This document shows positions 10,318 through 22,399 of a stretch of DNA of 64,000 nt, piece by piece; positions within the stretch are counted from its first letter, which is position 1; every line of letters starts with the position of its first letter. The DNA comes from Parietaria judaica (Eukaryota > Streptophyta > Magnoliopsida > Rosales > Urticaceae), in the NCBI GenBank assembly GCA_954871525.1, contig OX940863.1, positions 26,672,001 to 26,736,000 of the forward strand, in the 5' to 3' direction. The notes beneath the pieces are model-generated. The model was not told the DNA's origin. It ran no database searches and worked only from the letters and a program-made list of their open reading frames with translations. The position numbers and the translations under genes are program-made.

Positions 10318-11879
10318 TTGTTGGACATGTGTCCTTAAACAAGATGTTTCTTATCCATTTGTGAAAGATTATGACAAGTCGTTGAATAAAATATGGTGCT
10401 TATTATGTTAATCTTATTATAGTTTCTAGTAGAGTAAACTATAATGTTTGATCCTTAGTTCACAAAAGGATGCAATTATGTTATTATTATCACATCAGAG
10501 TCAATGTGAGGAAGAATTAATAATCATAATAAATGAATTTAAAATGTCTGTGACCTGAATAACTGGGTGGGAGCCCATTAATTGTATAAGGTCATTAATG
10601 TGACTAAGTGACAATCCTAATCTGGATTTTGTGTGTGTCACACTCACTAGAAATGCATTAAGTATGAAGTGTCTTCATACTGGACTGGACCTGACTTAAA
10701 CTACGGAAGTTATCATATAAGACCGTCACTGATAACTTAGAGTTCAGTCACAAGTAGATGATCAAATGGATATTTGATCTAAGTCCTGAGTGATATTGAG
10801 TCTAAGCTGCTGGCTTGATTGTCCTTTGATTTAACCGTTAAAGAACACAATATATTACCGTTGTTCCAAACACTATTATTTTGGGAACATGATAGTCACC
10901 AGTAAGGGTAGCTTGGTCATAGACACGGGCATCACAAAAGCTCTCTTTAGAGTCATGATGATTCCCTTGATTGTCGGTGGTGAGAAGTGAGAGGTACCCG
11001 TGCGCAACTTATGAATCGAAACCATAAGTGAGTTACTCATGATATTACTGACTGAGTCAAGGATGAAAATGCAATGAGGGGCATAACGGTAAAAATTATC
11101 TGCTCATGTGTGGATCATCAAGTGAAAGATCAATAACCCGTATTTGATTGTATCAATGGACACCCTAATGTAATAATGGGAATAATATATAATGTATCGC
11201 TAAAGAGTGCAGCCTCGGGTTTATAGTGGAATAACACCGAGGTTTGACAAACACCCTAGCAGTTCGTTGGAGCTTAAGTTATACGGGTCCATGGTCCCCA
11301 GGATAGCTTCGTAACGGATGATACGTATGTGATAGGAAAATTTTGATATGTTTAATCATTTGGCAAGACTTATAAAATTGAAGTCTGCGACAGGCATCAG
11401 ATAGTTTTATCAGTAACGTGGCAAAAGTACCATACTTTGGTAACCGAAATTAACAGACAAAAGAAAGTAGAATTTTGATTTTCTGTCAACATGAAAGTTG
11501 TTGGAAATTAAATTCGAAGAAACTTTTCTTTTTGAACCGAGTCGTTTCGACGTACGGTTTGTGGTTTACAGAATTTTTAAGTTTGTGATCATTACAGTAA
11601 ACTATGAAACTAAATCACAAGTCACGAATTTAAATGATGGTGTGGCATTATGACATTTGAATGTGTGATATTGAGATCAGAGGATATTAATATAATTTAA
11701 TTATTTGGATTTAATTATTAATATCTTATTAATAATTAATAGATTTATATTAATAAATAATAAATATATATTTCACTAGTACAAATCCGGGTTTCAACCA
11801 TGGTTGAAAAATTTCAACCATGGTTCTTAACCATGGTAAAATCCAGCATGGTAGTAAGTTCCAACCACGGAATTATTTC

Positions 11880-12475
11880 CATGGTTGAGAATAAGTTCCT
11901 ACAACGGAATTATCCGTGGTTCGAACGCAAACACGCCGCGGCGTTAAATCAAACAGGCCGCGGCTAGAAACGAATGAACAACGTAATATTTCCGTAGTTG
12001 GTTTTGATGTCAGAGACATAAACACGCCGCGGCTTTGTGGATTTACGCCACGGCTTCGAACGCAAACACGCCGCGGCGTTAAATCAAACAGGCCGCGGCT
12101 AGAAACGAATGAACAACGTAATATTTCCGTAGTTGGTTTTGATGTCAGAGACATAAACACGCCGCGGCTTTGTGGATTTACGCCACGGCATCACCTAACC
12201 ACGCTGCGGCATGTATTTACAAGCCGAGGCTTATTTTAGGCATTTTGACACTTTCAAACGCCTCGGCATGACCTAACCAAGCCGCGGCGTGTGTTTTCGA
12301 AATGTCTAAAATAAGCCTCGGCTTGTAAATACATGCTGCAGCATAGGGTCATGTATGCCGCGGCATTGTGTCATGAAAGCCGCGGCGTTATGCTATTACC
12401 AACGACGGATTTAACCATCGTACGTAATATAAAGCCGCGGCGTGTTGACAGCAAGCCGCGGCATAAACTGTATTC
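11880..12475. repeat. Left subterminal array of the CACTA element
   Basis: Many copies of the octamer GCCGCGGC and one-base variants (CGCCGCGGC, GCCTCGGC, GCCACGGC) occur in both orientations. A block of about 130 bp (11928-12057) is repeated in tandem at 12058-12187. Such arrays bind the element's accessory DNA-binding protein in known CACTA elements. Binding here is inferred. Confidence 0.85.
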
Positions 12476-12551
12476 CGGAATGGTTTTTAGTTGTTTTAAG
12501 CGACGGTTTTTAAGCGTTGTTGAAAAAAGTGACACTAAAAAAATATAAAAA

Positions 12552-12582
12552 ACCGGGCGATTTTTTGAAAAATTCGCCCGGT
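12552..12582. terminator. Hairpin near the 3' end of the protease gene
   Basis: ACCGGGCGA and TCGCCCGGT form inverted arms around a short T/A loop. A similar hairpin, CGGGCGAT and ATCGCCCG, is found at 33587-33606 in the other CACTA family. Both lie between the gene and the terminal array. A role in 3'-end formation is a guess. Confidence 0.4.
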
Positions 12583-12810
12583 AGCTTTGTTATCCTCTTT
12601 CTATTACCGATAGAACCTGTAATTAATAATTGATATTTTATTAAATAAAATATAAATTAAATTAATTTTTTTAATTAAAAGCATTAATACAAAATATTAA
12701 TACACTAAAATATCATCGGTTAAAGATTATATCATCGATACATACAAAACATATAATCCACCATCCAAAATTCACCGTCCAAATATAAACAAACAAATCC
12801 AAAATATGTT

Positions 12811-14770
12811 CTAATCTTCATCGTCATAGTTAGCAAACTTTGATAGCACATACATACCGAAATCTACATTCAATCCATCTATTTCGCTTACACTATAATT
12901 AAGTTTGCTCTCAACAAAATTCATACCATTTCTCACAACGTCGTGCATGAACTTCATGATGTAGTATCCGCATTCATGATTTCCCGGTTGTTTCGGACAT
13001 CCTTTTGAATTCATCGATTTTATCGACGATTGAGACATGAGGCCGGTGTCGTGATTAACCTTGAATATGTCTTCAATACTACAAAAAAAAAAATTAAAGA
13101 ATTCAAATAACTTGAGTTAAAAAGATATCATCCATAAACATAAAAATGATTATGTTTTAGAATACTTACTCTTGAAAAAATTGCTCTAAGTGGTTATTTA
13201 AACCGCTTGAATTGGGGAGAGAATCAAACTTTGCTACAGTAGCCTTCCAAGGGTTAAAATCAAGAAGAATCCAATGGTGACGACTATTGTAAGGCATTAA
13301 CCATCTTTTGCCATTCTTGCAATTTTGTATAAGTTTGTAGTATCGATCAACATCAAGTTTTAATGCATTTTTCTTAGCATCTCCTAGTTTTGTGTTGAAC
13401 CCAATGTCTTCATATGGCGGAAGAAAACCGTAAGTGTCCGGATTGCGAAGGTGATTTTCTAGCAAATAACTACAAATAAAAATAACAATAATTAATGTAT
13501 AACAAATGAATCAATAATTCATATATTTAATAATTAAGAAATCGCAAATGAAAATGGAAACAAACCTTTGACAAATCATTATCCACAGTACGGTCAAGTC
13601 TTGAGAGAAGAGAAATTCACGTGTATCATCGAAATTCAACAACGGAGTGAAATCACACAAACTTTTATCAAGCTCAACTACTATTTTCTTTCCCTTTGCA
13701 AGCATATAGTCGTTTGCATAAGACGCTAACGCTCTCAATCCGGGATGAACAAGGTTCAAGTTAATCTTTTGTGCCACTTCATTGTAATACGAACTTTTGG
13801 CTATATTTTTGGGCTTAGGTTTGGGAGCTTGATTACCTTTGGAGTTTAATTCTTCAATAAGGGACACTGGCCAAGGCACAAAGGTCCCCACCGCGTCATC
13901 AATTGTTTCGATCCATTGAACCGATACCGGGAGAGGAATAGGGTCTTTAGACATCGACACTTCTACTAACACCCGACGATGATATCTATCCAACGGTATG
14001 TTGTGAATTTTGTCGCCAACCTCTCCATTTTTTAGGAACACCTTCCCGGTTGCGACGTGCTCAACGATTCCCTCCAAAAAAAGGCGACAATCAACACCAT
14101 CATTAAATGAAATGGACGTATTTGGAATAGACGACGCCGGATCAATCGTGGAAGTTCCGCCAATACCTACAATAGGTCCTTTTGAAACCAAAGGCGAGCT
14201 CTTTGCCTTTTTAGCGAAAATTTGAACGTTCGCAAGCTCCGGTGAGGGAGCAATCAGTTGACTAGCGCGACTTTGCACATTAAAAGATTTGATATTCCCT
14301 TTATTCGGTCCTTTCGAAAGGAACCCTTTACGCTTAGCCTTTTTCACGGGAATTTAACCTTCATCAAGTTACACATCAACCGGCGCTACGGGAGTAAACG
14401 GTGGCCTTCCCGGACTTTGCACATCACAAGGCTCGTTACTCCCTAGACTCGGTCCTTTCGAAATAAAATCTTTGCCCTTAGCCTTTGTTGCGGGAGTACG
14501 ATCGTCATCAAAATTCAATTCAATCGGTGCTAAAGGAGCAAAAGGTTGACTTACCGAACTATGCGCATCAAGTGGTTCATTACTACCTTGAAGATTTCTT
14601 GAAGATGATCCTTGGATCATTTGTTCCACTTTAGCCTTCCATTCCTCGAAAGCCGCATCTCTCGCTTCCGACTTGACTTTCATATCTTTAATTTCGGCTA
14701 GGAGACTTTGAACGAGGGGATTCGTTGAGTCTTTGGCTTGTTTGTAACATGCTCGCTTTGAGACGTATTT
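12811..14770 (-). pseudogene. CACTA-borne gene: Ulp1-like (C48) cysteine protease
   Basis: The gene runs right to left. Exon structure read from the sequence: about 14770-13566, then 13469-13170, then 13078-12811, with GT donors and AG acceptors. Exon 2 has the catalytic histidine in NSRHHWILLDF and the aspartate in AKFDSLP. Exon 3 has the glutamine and cysteine in PKQPGNHECGYYIM. All four Ulp1/SUMO-protease catalytic positions therefore remain. The upstream part has YKQAKDSTNPLVQSLLAEIK, related to the C-terminus of the TNP-like gene at 37651-37887, then repeats of GPSLGSNEP and SKGP type. A stop near 14355 and frame changes near 14690-14770 break the N-terminal part. Fusions of such proteases to plant transposon genes are known. 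The substrate is unknown. Confidence 0.75.
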
Positions 14771-15607
14771 GAATTTTACCTTGAAGATTTCTTGAAGGCG
14801 AGCTCTTTGGCTTGTTTGTAAGTGATTTTGTTGTTTTAAAAGTAATAAATGTAATGTTGAATTGTTGTAAGTGATTTTGTTGTTTTAAAAGTATTAAATG
14901 TAATGTTGTATTCTTACATATTTGTATTCTAAATATTTTACATAATTTTATATATTTTACATAATTCTATATATTTTAATTATTGTAGTTCTTAAGTATT
15001 AAATATAATATTGAATTTTTGTGAGTGATATTATCATTATAAAAGTATTTTTTTTATAATTTTCCAAATGAATGAAGTATGAAACTGGCCACGGCACGAT
15101 GTTCACCATGCCGTGGCATGATTTATTGAACCACGGTAATAACCGTAGTCGAAGTCACGCCACGGCATGTTGACAGCTATGCCTCGGCCTTTAAAGTAAT
15201 GTCGCGGCATATAGATGGTAACGCCGCGGCATATAACGACTTAAAGAATCCATGCTCTCTGTATAATTTGAAACAGCATACATGCCGCGGCACGGTATCC
15301 CCAAGCCAAGGCTTCATCGGCCAATGCCAAGGCATGGGTAACAGAATGCCGCGACTTATCTTTTATGTTTATCAATATACCCTCTGAATTATGCAACTCG
15401 CCGAGGCCTTCTTTAATGATGTCGCGGCAAGTTGCATAATCCAGAGGGTATATTGGTAAATTTGAATCAGGCCACGGCGGGTTCATTTAAAGGCCGCGGC
15501 ATGATAAGTAATTTTACACAATTTAATTATTAATTATCTTATTAATTGTAACACAATTTTACACAATTAAATTATCTTATTAATTTTACAAAACGAAGTA
15601 CAATAAA
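14771..15607. repeat. AT-rich spacer and internal GCCGCGGC array
   Basis: At 14815-14930 an AT-rich unit containing AAGTGATTTTGTTGTTTTAA is duplicated. At about 15090-15510 there is an array of GCCGCGGC-type octamers like those at the element ends. No CACTA tips or target duplication were found around it, so it is not a clean nested element. It may be the junction of two element halves. Confidence 0.7.
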
Positions 15608-17406
15608 CTATGAAAATGTTGATAATTTTATTTTCAAAATAATGCAATTTTCAAAGTAACTAAATAATTTTTCAAAGTAAACAAACATAGTAATATTAAC
15701 TAAATAATTGTTCAAACAAAATAAACATAGTAAGTAATTGTTCAAACAAAATAAACATGATAAACCAAATAAACATATACAAATACTATCTTCGACCGGG
15801 TGCTCGTTGTTCTCACCTTCGTTGTTGATTTCGTCGGGGTTCTCGGGGATGTCGGGGTTGGCGGGGTTCTCGGAGATCTCGGGGTTCTCGGGGTTGGCGG
15901 GGTTCTCGGGGATCTCGGGGTTGGCGGGGTTCTCGTTGCCTCTGTTCTCGCCGCCTACGTTCTCGCCGCCGTTCTGGCCCTCGCCGTTCCTGCCTCCGTC
16001 AACAAATGTCGGCGCCGGATACTGATCAGGATATGTTGCTGGCCACGACATTGGTGGAAACTGATTTGGCGCCTGGAATCCTGGGTAAATTTTACAGATT
16101 GCATTTATTGATTAAAAACATTTCAATACATATGTAATATTGATTAGGGATAGGATTCTAACCTGCGTAGATACCCGGCTAGAAGGACCTACAATATGCA
16201 GTGAACTCCAGAAGACTACGAACACCGTGAGCCATGAAGGCTCTCATCGGCGGAGCATCGTAGTTAAGCTCAGGCATTGGGGGGGCGGCAGCAGGCGGTA
16301 TCTCAACGGCCTGAACCATGAAATTCAAGCAAGATTAGATTAATATAAAATCAATTATAAATAATTAAGCAAATGAAGCTATAATTTTACCGGATTTTCA
16401 GGTACGATCGCTGGCTCCTCATCTTCGGGTTCTTTCAAACTCCGGATCCAGGCCGCGTCCATCTTCTTTCCAATCGGCACATGAATGTCAAGTTCATTCT
16501 CCTTTATCTAAACGATAGTTTCAAAGACAGATTAAATCAATATTGATACAACTTGATTTCACAACTAAACTTATACACAAATGAAGTTATACTTACCCCG
16601 GCGTTTATGCAGAGAGCTGTGATAAGGAACGGGAAGCCCAATGAGCTCTTCGATTGCTCGTACACCATGCCACGCATGTAGGAGAATATGAAACGACCGA
16701 CGTCGATATTCAATCCCGTAACTCCGGCGTAGATCAACTTGAGAAACTCGAACTGCAGCTCCGTGAAGTGCAAATGCGGGTATAGGTTGCTACCAAAGAA
16801 ATACATCCACACTTTGGCTTTCCGATTCAGCTGACTTTTGACCAGCCGTTTTTCTCCGCTCTTCTCGTGCCATTGAGCTCCGGGCGTAGCAATTGCCACC
16901 CCTATGGCGTCGTATAATGCTTGAATCAACTCTTGGTCGTGCAAGTGGTTGTGCTCGTTTTCCTCGTCCGTAAAATTTCGGGTTCCGAGGTACTCATTAA
17001 TGATTCGAGGATTGATCTCAAATCGAGTACCCCGAACACTGACATACCCGATTGATGACTCATCGGGAAGAGCTGCATAGAATTCGTGCACCAACACACT
17101 CCTCGCCTTGATCTTTGGTTGGAGTACGAAATTCTGCCAACCGCGCTGTATGATGCTCTCATTGAGAGCTTCGCCGAGTTCACCCATATCTGAAATCGGG
17201 AATTTGGCAAATCACCGCTCTGGGCATATTTTCCGCATGCTAATTTGTAGAAATCGTTTCTTCGCCGCTTCGGTGTTGAAGTTCGGTATTTCAACGGGAG
17301 GTGGTGGATCAACTGGTAGATCCTCCGGGACCTCTACCTGGGCTCGGCTCCCAGATCCGGATCGAACCACTAAATATCCACGTGCTCGTTTTCTTAGGGG
17401 TGCCAT
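15608..17406 (-). pseudogene. CACTA-borne gene for a putative plant transposon protein (Transposase_32-like)
   Basis: Exons on the minus strand: 17406-16597, 16507-16391, 16310-16163, and 16080 to about 15608-15780. Each boundary has GT and AG. Near 17212 the frame must change between KRFLQISMRKICPER and the block with IIQRGWQNFVLQP, LVHEFYAALPD, YVSVRGTRFEIN and INEYLGTRNF. These blocks resemble the putative plant transposon protein domain (PF20167-like), whose function is not established. The last exon encodes a low-complexity tract of about 15 tetra- and pentapeptides such as NPANPE and IPENP. A homologous but truncated copy lies at 31692-32110 in the second CACTA family. An in-frame TAG near 16177 and the frameshift near 17212 suggest decay. 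Confidence 0.7.
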
Positions 17407-17869
17407 TGAAATCTATAAAAAAGATAACGTCACATATTAAATTATTAATTTCAAGCAAAAAAACTAATCAATATAACTAATTTCAATTCCCTAACACCTA
17501 ATTATTACAAAACTAATTTCAAAACCGAATTTCAATACGAAAATTCAAAACTAATCCAAATTTTTAAAACGCAATTTTCATACGCAAACCTAATTTTAAA
17601 ACGCAATTTCAATACCCAAAACTAAATTTCAATACGCAAAACCTAAATTCAATACCCAATTAATTTCAAAACCTAATTACAAAATCTAATTTCAAAACCT
17701 AATTTCATCTCACAAAACCAATACCTAATTTCAAAACCTAATCTAATTTCAAAAGCTAATTTCATCTCACAAAACCAATACCATGAACCTAATACAAACA
17801 ATTTTCAAGTATTAATTCGAATAATAAAAAAAATCAAAAAAAATGCTATAAAATCAATCTTGAAATCGA

Positions 17870-18110
17870 TACTTACATTGAGAGGTGACGGCGGATGACT
17901 TGACGGCGACGGCGGATGACGGCGAGAAGCGTGTCGCGGCGAATCGACGGCGAGAAAGAGAGCGACGGCGATGGGCTAGGAAAAGAGGCGAGGGCGAGGG
18001 CGGGAGCGACGGCGAGGACGAGAGCGAGGGCGAGGGCGGGAGCGACGGCGAAGGGGTAGGAGTCGAGGGCGAGGTCGAAGGCTAGGGTTGAGAGGCGAGG
18101 TATTGGGTTT
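17870..18110. other. GC-rich presumed 5' leader of the minus-strand gene
   Basis: GACGGCG and GAGGGCGAG repeats lie just upstream (on the minus strand) of the gene starting at 17406. A 30-nt-scale A/C/T-rich tract (17450-17870) lies between and could be a leader intron. The open frames here are low-complexity and not believed to be genes. Comparable GC-rich leaders precede genes in the second CACTA family (31240-31350 and 34140-34200). Confidence 0.45.
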
Positions 18111-18149
18111 CGACAGCGCAATGAGAAACTGAGAAAGTTAGGGTTAAGT

Positions 18150-18690
18150 ATACGAGACACGCCGCGGCTTGTTATAAATGATGCCGTGGCGTGTCACTAA
18201 AAACGCAATGCCGTGGCGTATTTCAAGACACGCCGCAGCCTACTACGATTTTTACTGCGGGTTATGAACAACGGTTTGTATACGAGACACGCCGCGACTT
18301 GTTATAAATGATGCCGTGGCGTGTCACTTAAAACGCAATGCCGCGGCGTATTTCAAGACAGGCCGCGGCCTACTAGGATTTTTACTGCGGGTTATGAACA
18401 ATGGTTTTCAAGCTGTCGTCGTGTATAGCCCATGCCACGGCGTGTCGTGGAGAATGCCGTGGCTTATCTCAAAAAACGACGTGCCGTGGCGTCTTTCAAT
18501 ACACGCCGTGGCGTACACTTCGTGGTATGAACAACGGTTTAAAAAGTGTCGTCGTGTACCACCTGTGCCGCGGCATCATTTATCCGCTGCGGCTTATAAA
18601 CATCTCAACGACACATTTTCAACAACGGAAAATATGTCTGTAGTAAATATGAGAGCATGCCGTGGCGTGCGATGGCGTGCCGCGCCGTGA
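18150..18690. repeat. Right subterminal array of the CACTA element
   Basis: There are numerous GCCGCGGC, GCCGTGGC and GCCGCGAC octamers. A block of about 123 bp starting at 18160 repeats from about 18283. Near the tip, CCATGG-containing palindromes match those at the left end. Confidence 0.85.
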
Positions 18691-19511
18691 CTCAATTTTC
18701 AACCATGTAAAAAAAATTCCATGGTAGAAACTTGGATTTCGACCATGGAAAAAAAAAATCCGTGGTTGAAACACCGTGGTAGGATCAACAATTTGTACTA
18801 GTGTTTATATATATATATATATATATATGTGCAAATCGATATGCAGCAAAGAAATAAAAACTGACTCCTATTTCTATTCGCATGATGAGACTTGGTCTTT
18901 TTTATATTTGTGGCATAAGTACCAAATGTTTTGGTATTTGAGAAAAACCCTAAAATTAATTTAATCCATTGGATCGGTTATGATTTAATATCAACCGTTG
19001 GATTCAGATAATTGATTTTGACCCTATCCATAATTCGAAATTAATATCTTGGTGACCAAGCTTAGGGTTTTCGAATTTGGCCTTATTAATTGTATCCGTA
19101 TGATCGGTTTAAGATTTAATCTTTACCGTCGGATTGGAAATTAATTAATTATATATATAATATATATAATTTTCAAAATCAAGATAAGGATAAAATCGAA
19201 TTAGGGCTTTTACCAGGTCTTAGGGTATTTGATTTTATCCTAAATTAATTTGATCCATTAGATCTGTTTAAGATTTATCTCAATCGTTGGAACTAAATAT
19301 TTATATATATTCTAATTTAATAAATAAGTAGATAAGATTGGATTTTAATTTACCAAGTCTTTCTTATTTAATTAAATCCCTATTTAATTATATCCCTTGA
19401 ATTTAGATAAGATGAAATCTAGACCATTAGATTGAAATAATTAATTATATTTAATATAAAGAATTCGAAATTAAGGGAGGGAATTTCTCTAATTCGGTTA
19501 CAGTATGAGCC

Positions 19512-19520
19512 TATAAATAG
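19512..19520 (+). promoter_or_regulatory. TATA box of the Copia 3' LTR
   Basis: TATAAATAG is followed by GGAGCTCATTC and a pyrimidine-rich leader. The 5' LTR has a deletion across this place, so only the 3' copy keeps a core promoter. Confidence 0.65.
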
Positions 19521-20112
19521 GGAGCTCATTCTACACATTTTTCACACCTTTCCCCAGAGAAAAATTCGAATTCTCCCTTACCTTAAGGTTCTGCGAATAT
19601 TTCCTTTGATCTCTCTCTGGTTCGGCTTAAGAGACTTAGTTCTCCGGAAGCTTAAAAAGAACCATCAATTAAAAGTTTGCGACAGAGTCCTGCCGGCGAA
19701 GCCCACGCTTCGGTACGAGGAATCCATGAGAATATCGCGGAAGATCACGGGTATTTCCCTCAGCACCGGCGGAGCCTTCCCAAGTTCAGAACGCGCAGCC
19801 GGAAGTCAACAACTGAGGTACGGCCTTATAGATTGGGCTAATAAATGCGACCATTTATTGCTTTCTATTTATTTCCTATAGACTAGATTATTAATAATGA
19901 TTTATGAATATTAAATTACTTAATATTTATCAGATCTTGTAATATAGTTATTATCCGATGTTCGGACCGTTGGTCGGTTGACATGTTTTTCCACTTAAAA
20001 TAATTTTTAAATGTTATCCGGACGGTTCGACGGTATATTTCGCGATAATATTCACGGGATCCGAGTCGTGATCCCCAGAATGTTGTATGATACAGATACA
20101 ATATTTCCAACA

Positions 20113-21169
20113 ATAGATTCTTCAATTAATTCTACATGATACTTTACATATAAAGAATATCATTAATTAAATTGAAATATTCTTTTATCCTTTTCCTTAT
20201 AAAAACGCATGGACTAATCCAAGGGAGGAGAAAATGACACATCATTAATCCTCTTCAAGTTAGATTAACCAATAGGAATTAAGGAATTAATTTCCTCCAC
20301 CATTGTTAAATTCGAACTTTATATAATCATCAATATAATCATATAACTTTCTACATTTAATAAAGGTGATTAAAATAAAATAACTATTCATGAGAAAATA
20401 TTTCTCGTAGCATAAATCGCAAATATATACTTAAGAGAGATATATCAAACCAACTTAACACTTAATTTGTTCATCTGTCTCGTCCGAAAGTCTAACATGG
20501 AGACCTCATGGACTGCCATATGAACAAAGCTTTAGAATAAAGTCCAGACACAAAAGTTCACAAACTTTTTCCGAACTTTTTATTCTTAATATTAGTTGAC
20601 TCCACTAAATGACCAATATTGAAAATCTCTAAGTTCACGTGCGTTCTTATTTCTGTTTGATGTTATACAATTATTCTTCAAACGGTCCACGGTGTATTTT
20701 ACGATATTACCCTTCGTGTGTATCAGCAACCAAGAGGGATGTAAAATTACCGTTTTACCCCTCGGTTATTATTTCACCAACTCCTTTGTTGTTTGTGAAC
20801 GAGAAAAATATAAAGTGACATATCACATGTTTTATTCAGAGAATATATTATTTCTTGAATACCAGGTCCGGTTTGTTCTCTCACACTTCAAAGAACAAAG
20901 CATGATGTGATACTAATGTCGCATCATTTTTACAACACAAAATCCATATCTGTAAATCATATAGTTCAACAAGAGAGTATTATGATAGTTTCAGGGCGTA
21001 GATATACGTGCATAAACACAAACTTAAAGATATAAGAATGAATATTTAATCTTTATTTAATTCTCAGCAAAATAACATAATCGTATTATTACATCGAGTA
21101 CTTTTTTCATAAACTGCTTTATTTGATTAAAGATCTTTCATGTCTCCTTTGTGGGCATAAATCCCAACA
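20113..21169 (-). mobile_element. Right part of the old minus-strand Copia-type LTR
   Basis: This stretch ends at 21169 with CCCAACA. On the minus strand that is TGTTGGGATTTATGCCCACA, a frequent Copia LTR start. A segment at about 20740-20765 (TTACCGTTTTACCCCTC) is the reverse complement of a motif resembling GAGGGGCATAACGGTAA in the Copia 3' LTR near 11075-11100, so the two families are related. Reading frames here are short and not genes. Bases 20113-20117 (ATAGA) are the target-site copy of the large Copia element. Confidence 0.5.
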
Positions 21170-21615
21170 CAAACATCGAAGGAAAAATCGGATACAAGTG
21201 GCATGTTGCATGCCGCAAATGTCGAACAAATTTCACAGGCATGCCGCATGCCGATGGAAATATCGGCGGAAAAGTTGGAAAATAATTTTAAATATTTCGA
21301 CTATATTTTTATATAAGTTCAAAATTACTTATTTATCATCATAAAACATATATAAATAACTAAAAAGTCACACTAATAATAAGGCATCGTATTAATAGGT
21401 TATATTTGTAATTATATAAAACTAAAAATTATCCTTGTACCTTATAAAAAATATAAATATAGGGTTACAATTTAAAATAAAACATCATATTAATAGGTTA
21501 TAGTTGTTCACAGGCATGCCGCATGCCGAAGTCATGTCGGTTGCCACAACTCTAAAAAAAACATGCATGTCGAATGCACGCTGAAGGCGTGTTGGGAAAT
21601 TTAAAACCATGCTCA
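21170..21615. mobile_element. Degenerate Mutator-type MITE copy
   Basis: The stretch contains repeated GGCATGCCGCATGCCG motifs with TCGATGG and CGGAAA blocks. It resembles, in inverted orientation, the element at 38939-39331. The ends and target duplication are not clear in this copy. Confidence 0.5.
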
Positions 21616-21999
21616 AAATTAATTGTTTTTTATTAATGCGATAAATTCGATAAATTTAAAAAATTAGGAACTGTTGTAAATTTTAATTTTTAACTTGTCA
21701 ATTAAATATCTTAGCCGAGCTGAGCTTAGTCGCAAGTTGGAGGCAAAAGTAGACAATATTTTTATTAAAAATAATTACATATAAATAAATTTAATTAAAG
21801 ATGAAAAAAATTAAATATTTTGTTGATAAAATTCAAATTTTGATGTTTTCTGACAAAATATCACGTTAACTTTTGAATTTTTTTTAAGATTTTTTTTTTT
21901 TTTTTTTACAATTTGTAATCTACGAGAATCGGATGGATTATCTATCAGTAGTTCTAAATTCTAATTAGGATTTTCCCTGTCTCGTTTGTGACCCATGAG
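21616..21999. other. AT-rich spacer
   Basis: The stretch is AT-rich with a poly-T run at about 21880-21910. No gene or element end is recognised. The target duplication of the next MITE is at 21992-21999. Confidence 0.6.
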
Positions 22000-22391
22000 T
22001 AGAGGTGTCAAGTGGGCCGGGTAGGTCTGCCCGGCGCTTAACTTGTTAAGCCCGCATATTGAACGGGGCAGGCTTGACACACCCCGTTCAGTATTCGGGG
22101 CGGGTTTCGGAAGAACCATCAAAGCCTACCCTGGCTCATGAACCTGAACCCGCAATGTTACGGGACGGGGCGTGACGGTCTTTTACGAGTTGAATATATT
22201 GGGCTTTTACGGGTCGAATTTAGTGGGCTTTTGACAAAACAAAACAGGTTGGTGATAAGTTTTTACCAACCATGTTATTAAGAATTTTACAAGACATTGT
22301 GGACCTTTAATTGACTAACCAAAGCGTTTTTTTTCTTTCTACAAGTCAGGGCGGGTGGGCCTAGGCCGGGCCGGCCCAACTGACACCTCTA
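22000..22391. mobile_element. hAT-type MITE (392 bp)
   Basis: The terminal inverted repeats are TAGAGGTGTCAAGTGGGCCGG and CCGGCCCAACTGACACCTCTA. The flanking octamers CCCATGAG (21992-21999) and CTCATGAG (22392-22399) match at 7 of 8 positions, as expected for hAT elements. The interior is GC-rich near the ends and has no transposase. Confidence 0.88.
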
Positions 22392-22399
22392 CTCATGAG

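Larger units (their letters stand above)
11774..18803 (-). mobile_element. CACTA transposon inserted in the Copia 3' LTR
   Basis: The ends are CACTAGTACAAAT at 11774 and ATTTGTACTAGTG at 18803, a perfect 13-bp inverted repeat with the diagnostic CACTA tip. They are flanked by TTT at 11771-11773 and 18804-18806. Subterminal arrays rich in GCCGCGGC lie at both ends, with a third array inside at about 15090-15510. The two genes inside are on the minus strand, one of a putative plant transposon protein type and one with a Ulp1-like cysteine protease. No TNPD-type catalytic transposase was found, so the element looks non-autonomous. Confidence 0.92.
382..20112 (+). mobile_element. Large Ty1/Copia LTR retrotransposon, decayed and with nested insertions
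   Basis: The ends are TGTTGGACATG at 382 and TCCAACA at 20112. Flanking 5-mers AAAGA (377-381) and ATAGA (20113-20117) look like a target-site duplication with one change. The 5' LTR is 382-5057, the internal part 5058-10317 and the 3' LTR 10318-20112. The primer site resembles the initiator tRNA-Met complement. The internal order protease, integrase, reverse transcriptase, RNase H is Ty1/Copia. No gag protein is recognisable and pol is broken by several stops and frameshifts. Removing the nested elements leaves LTRs of roughly 2 to 2.8 kb, long for Copia. It cannot be autonomous now. Confidence 0.9.
10318..20112 (+). repeat. 3' LTR of the large Copia element, split by a CACTA element
   Basis: It consists of 10318-11773 plus 18804-20112 and aligns with 382-5057. 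It keeps a 620-bp section (10785-11402) and a core promoter section (about 19480-19605) that the 5' LTR has lost. The end TCCAACA is intact. The repeated CCGTTGGAT-type motifs around 18960-19270 also occur in the 5' copy. Confidence 0.9.

Noticed and set aside
15738..16111. Plus-strand Gly/Val- and Phe/Ser-rich frames
   Set aside because: They are antisense shadows of the NPANPE-type repeat exon of the minus-strand gene.
17885..18160. Gly/Glu- and Leu/Ala-rich frames in the GC-rich leader
   Set aside because: They lie in a GACGGCG simple-repeat region with no domain, at a place that fits a leader.
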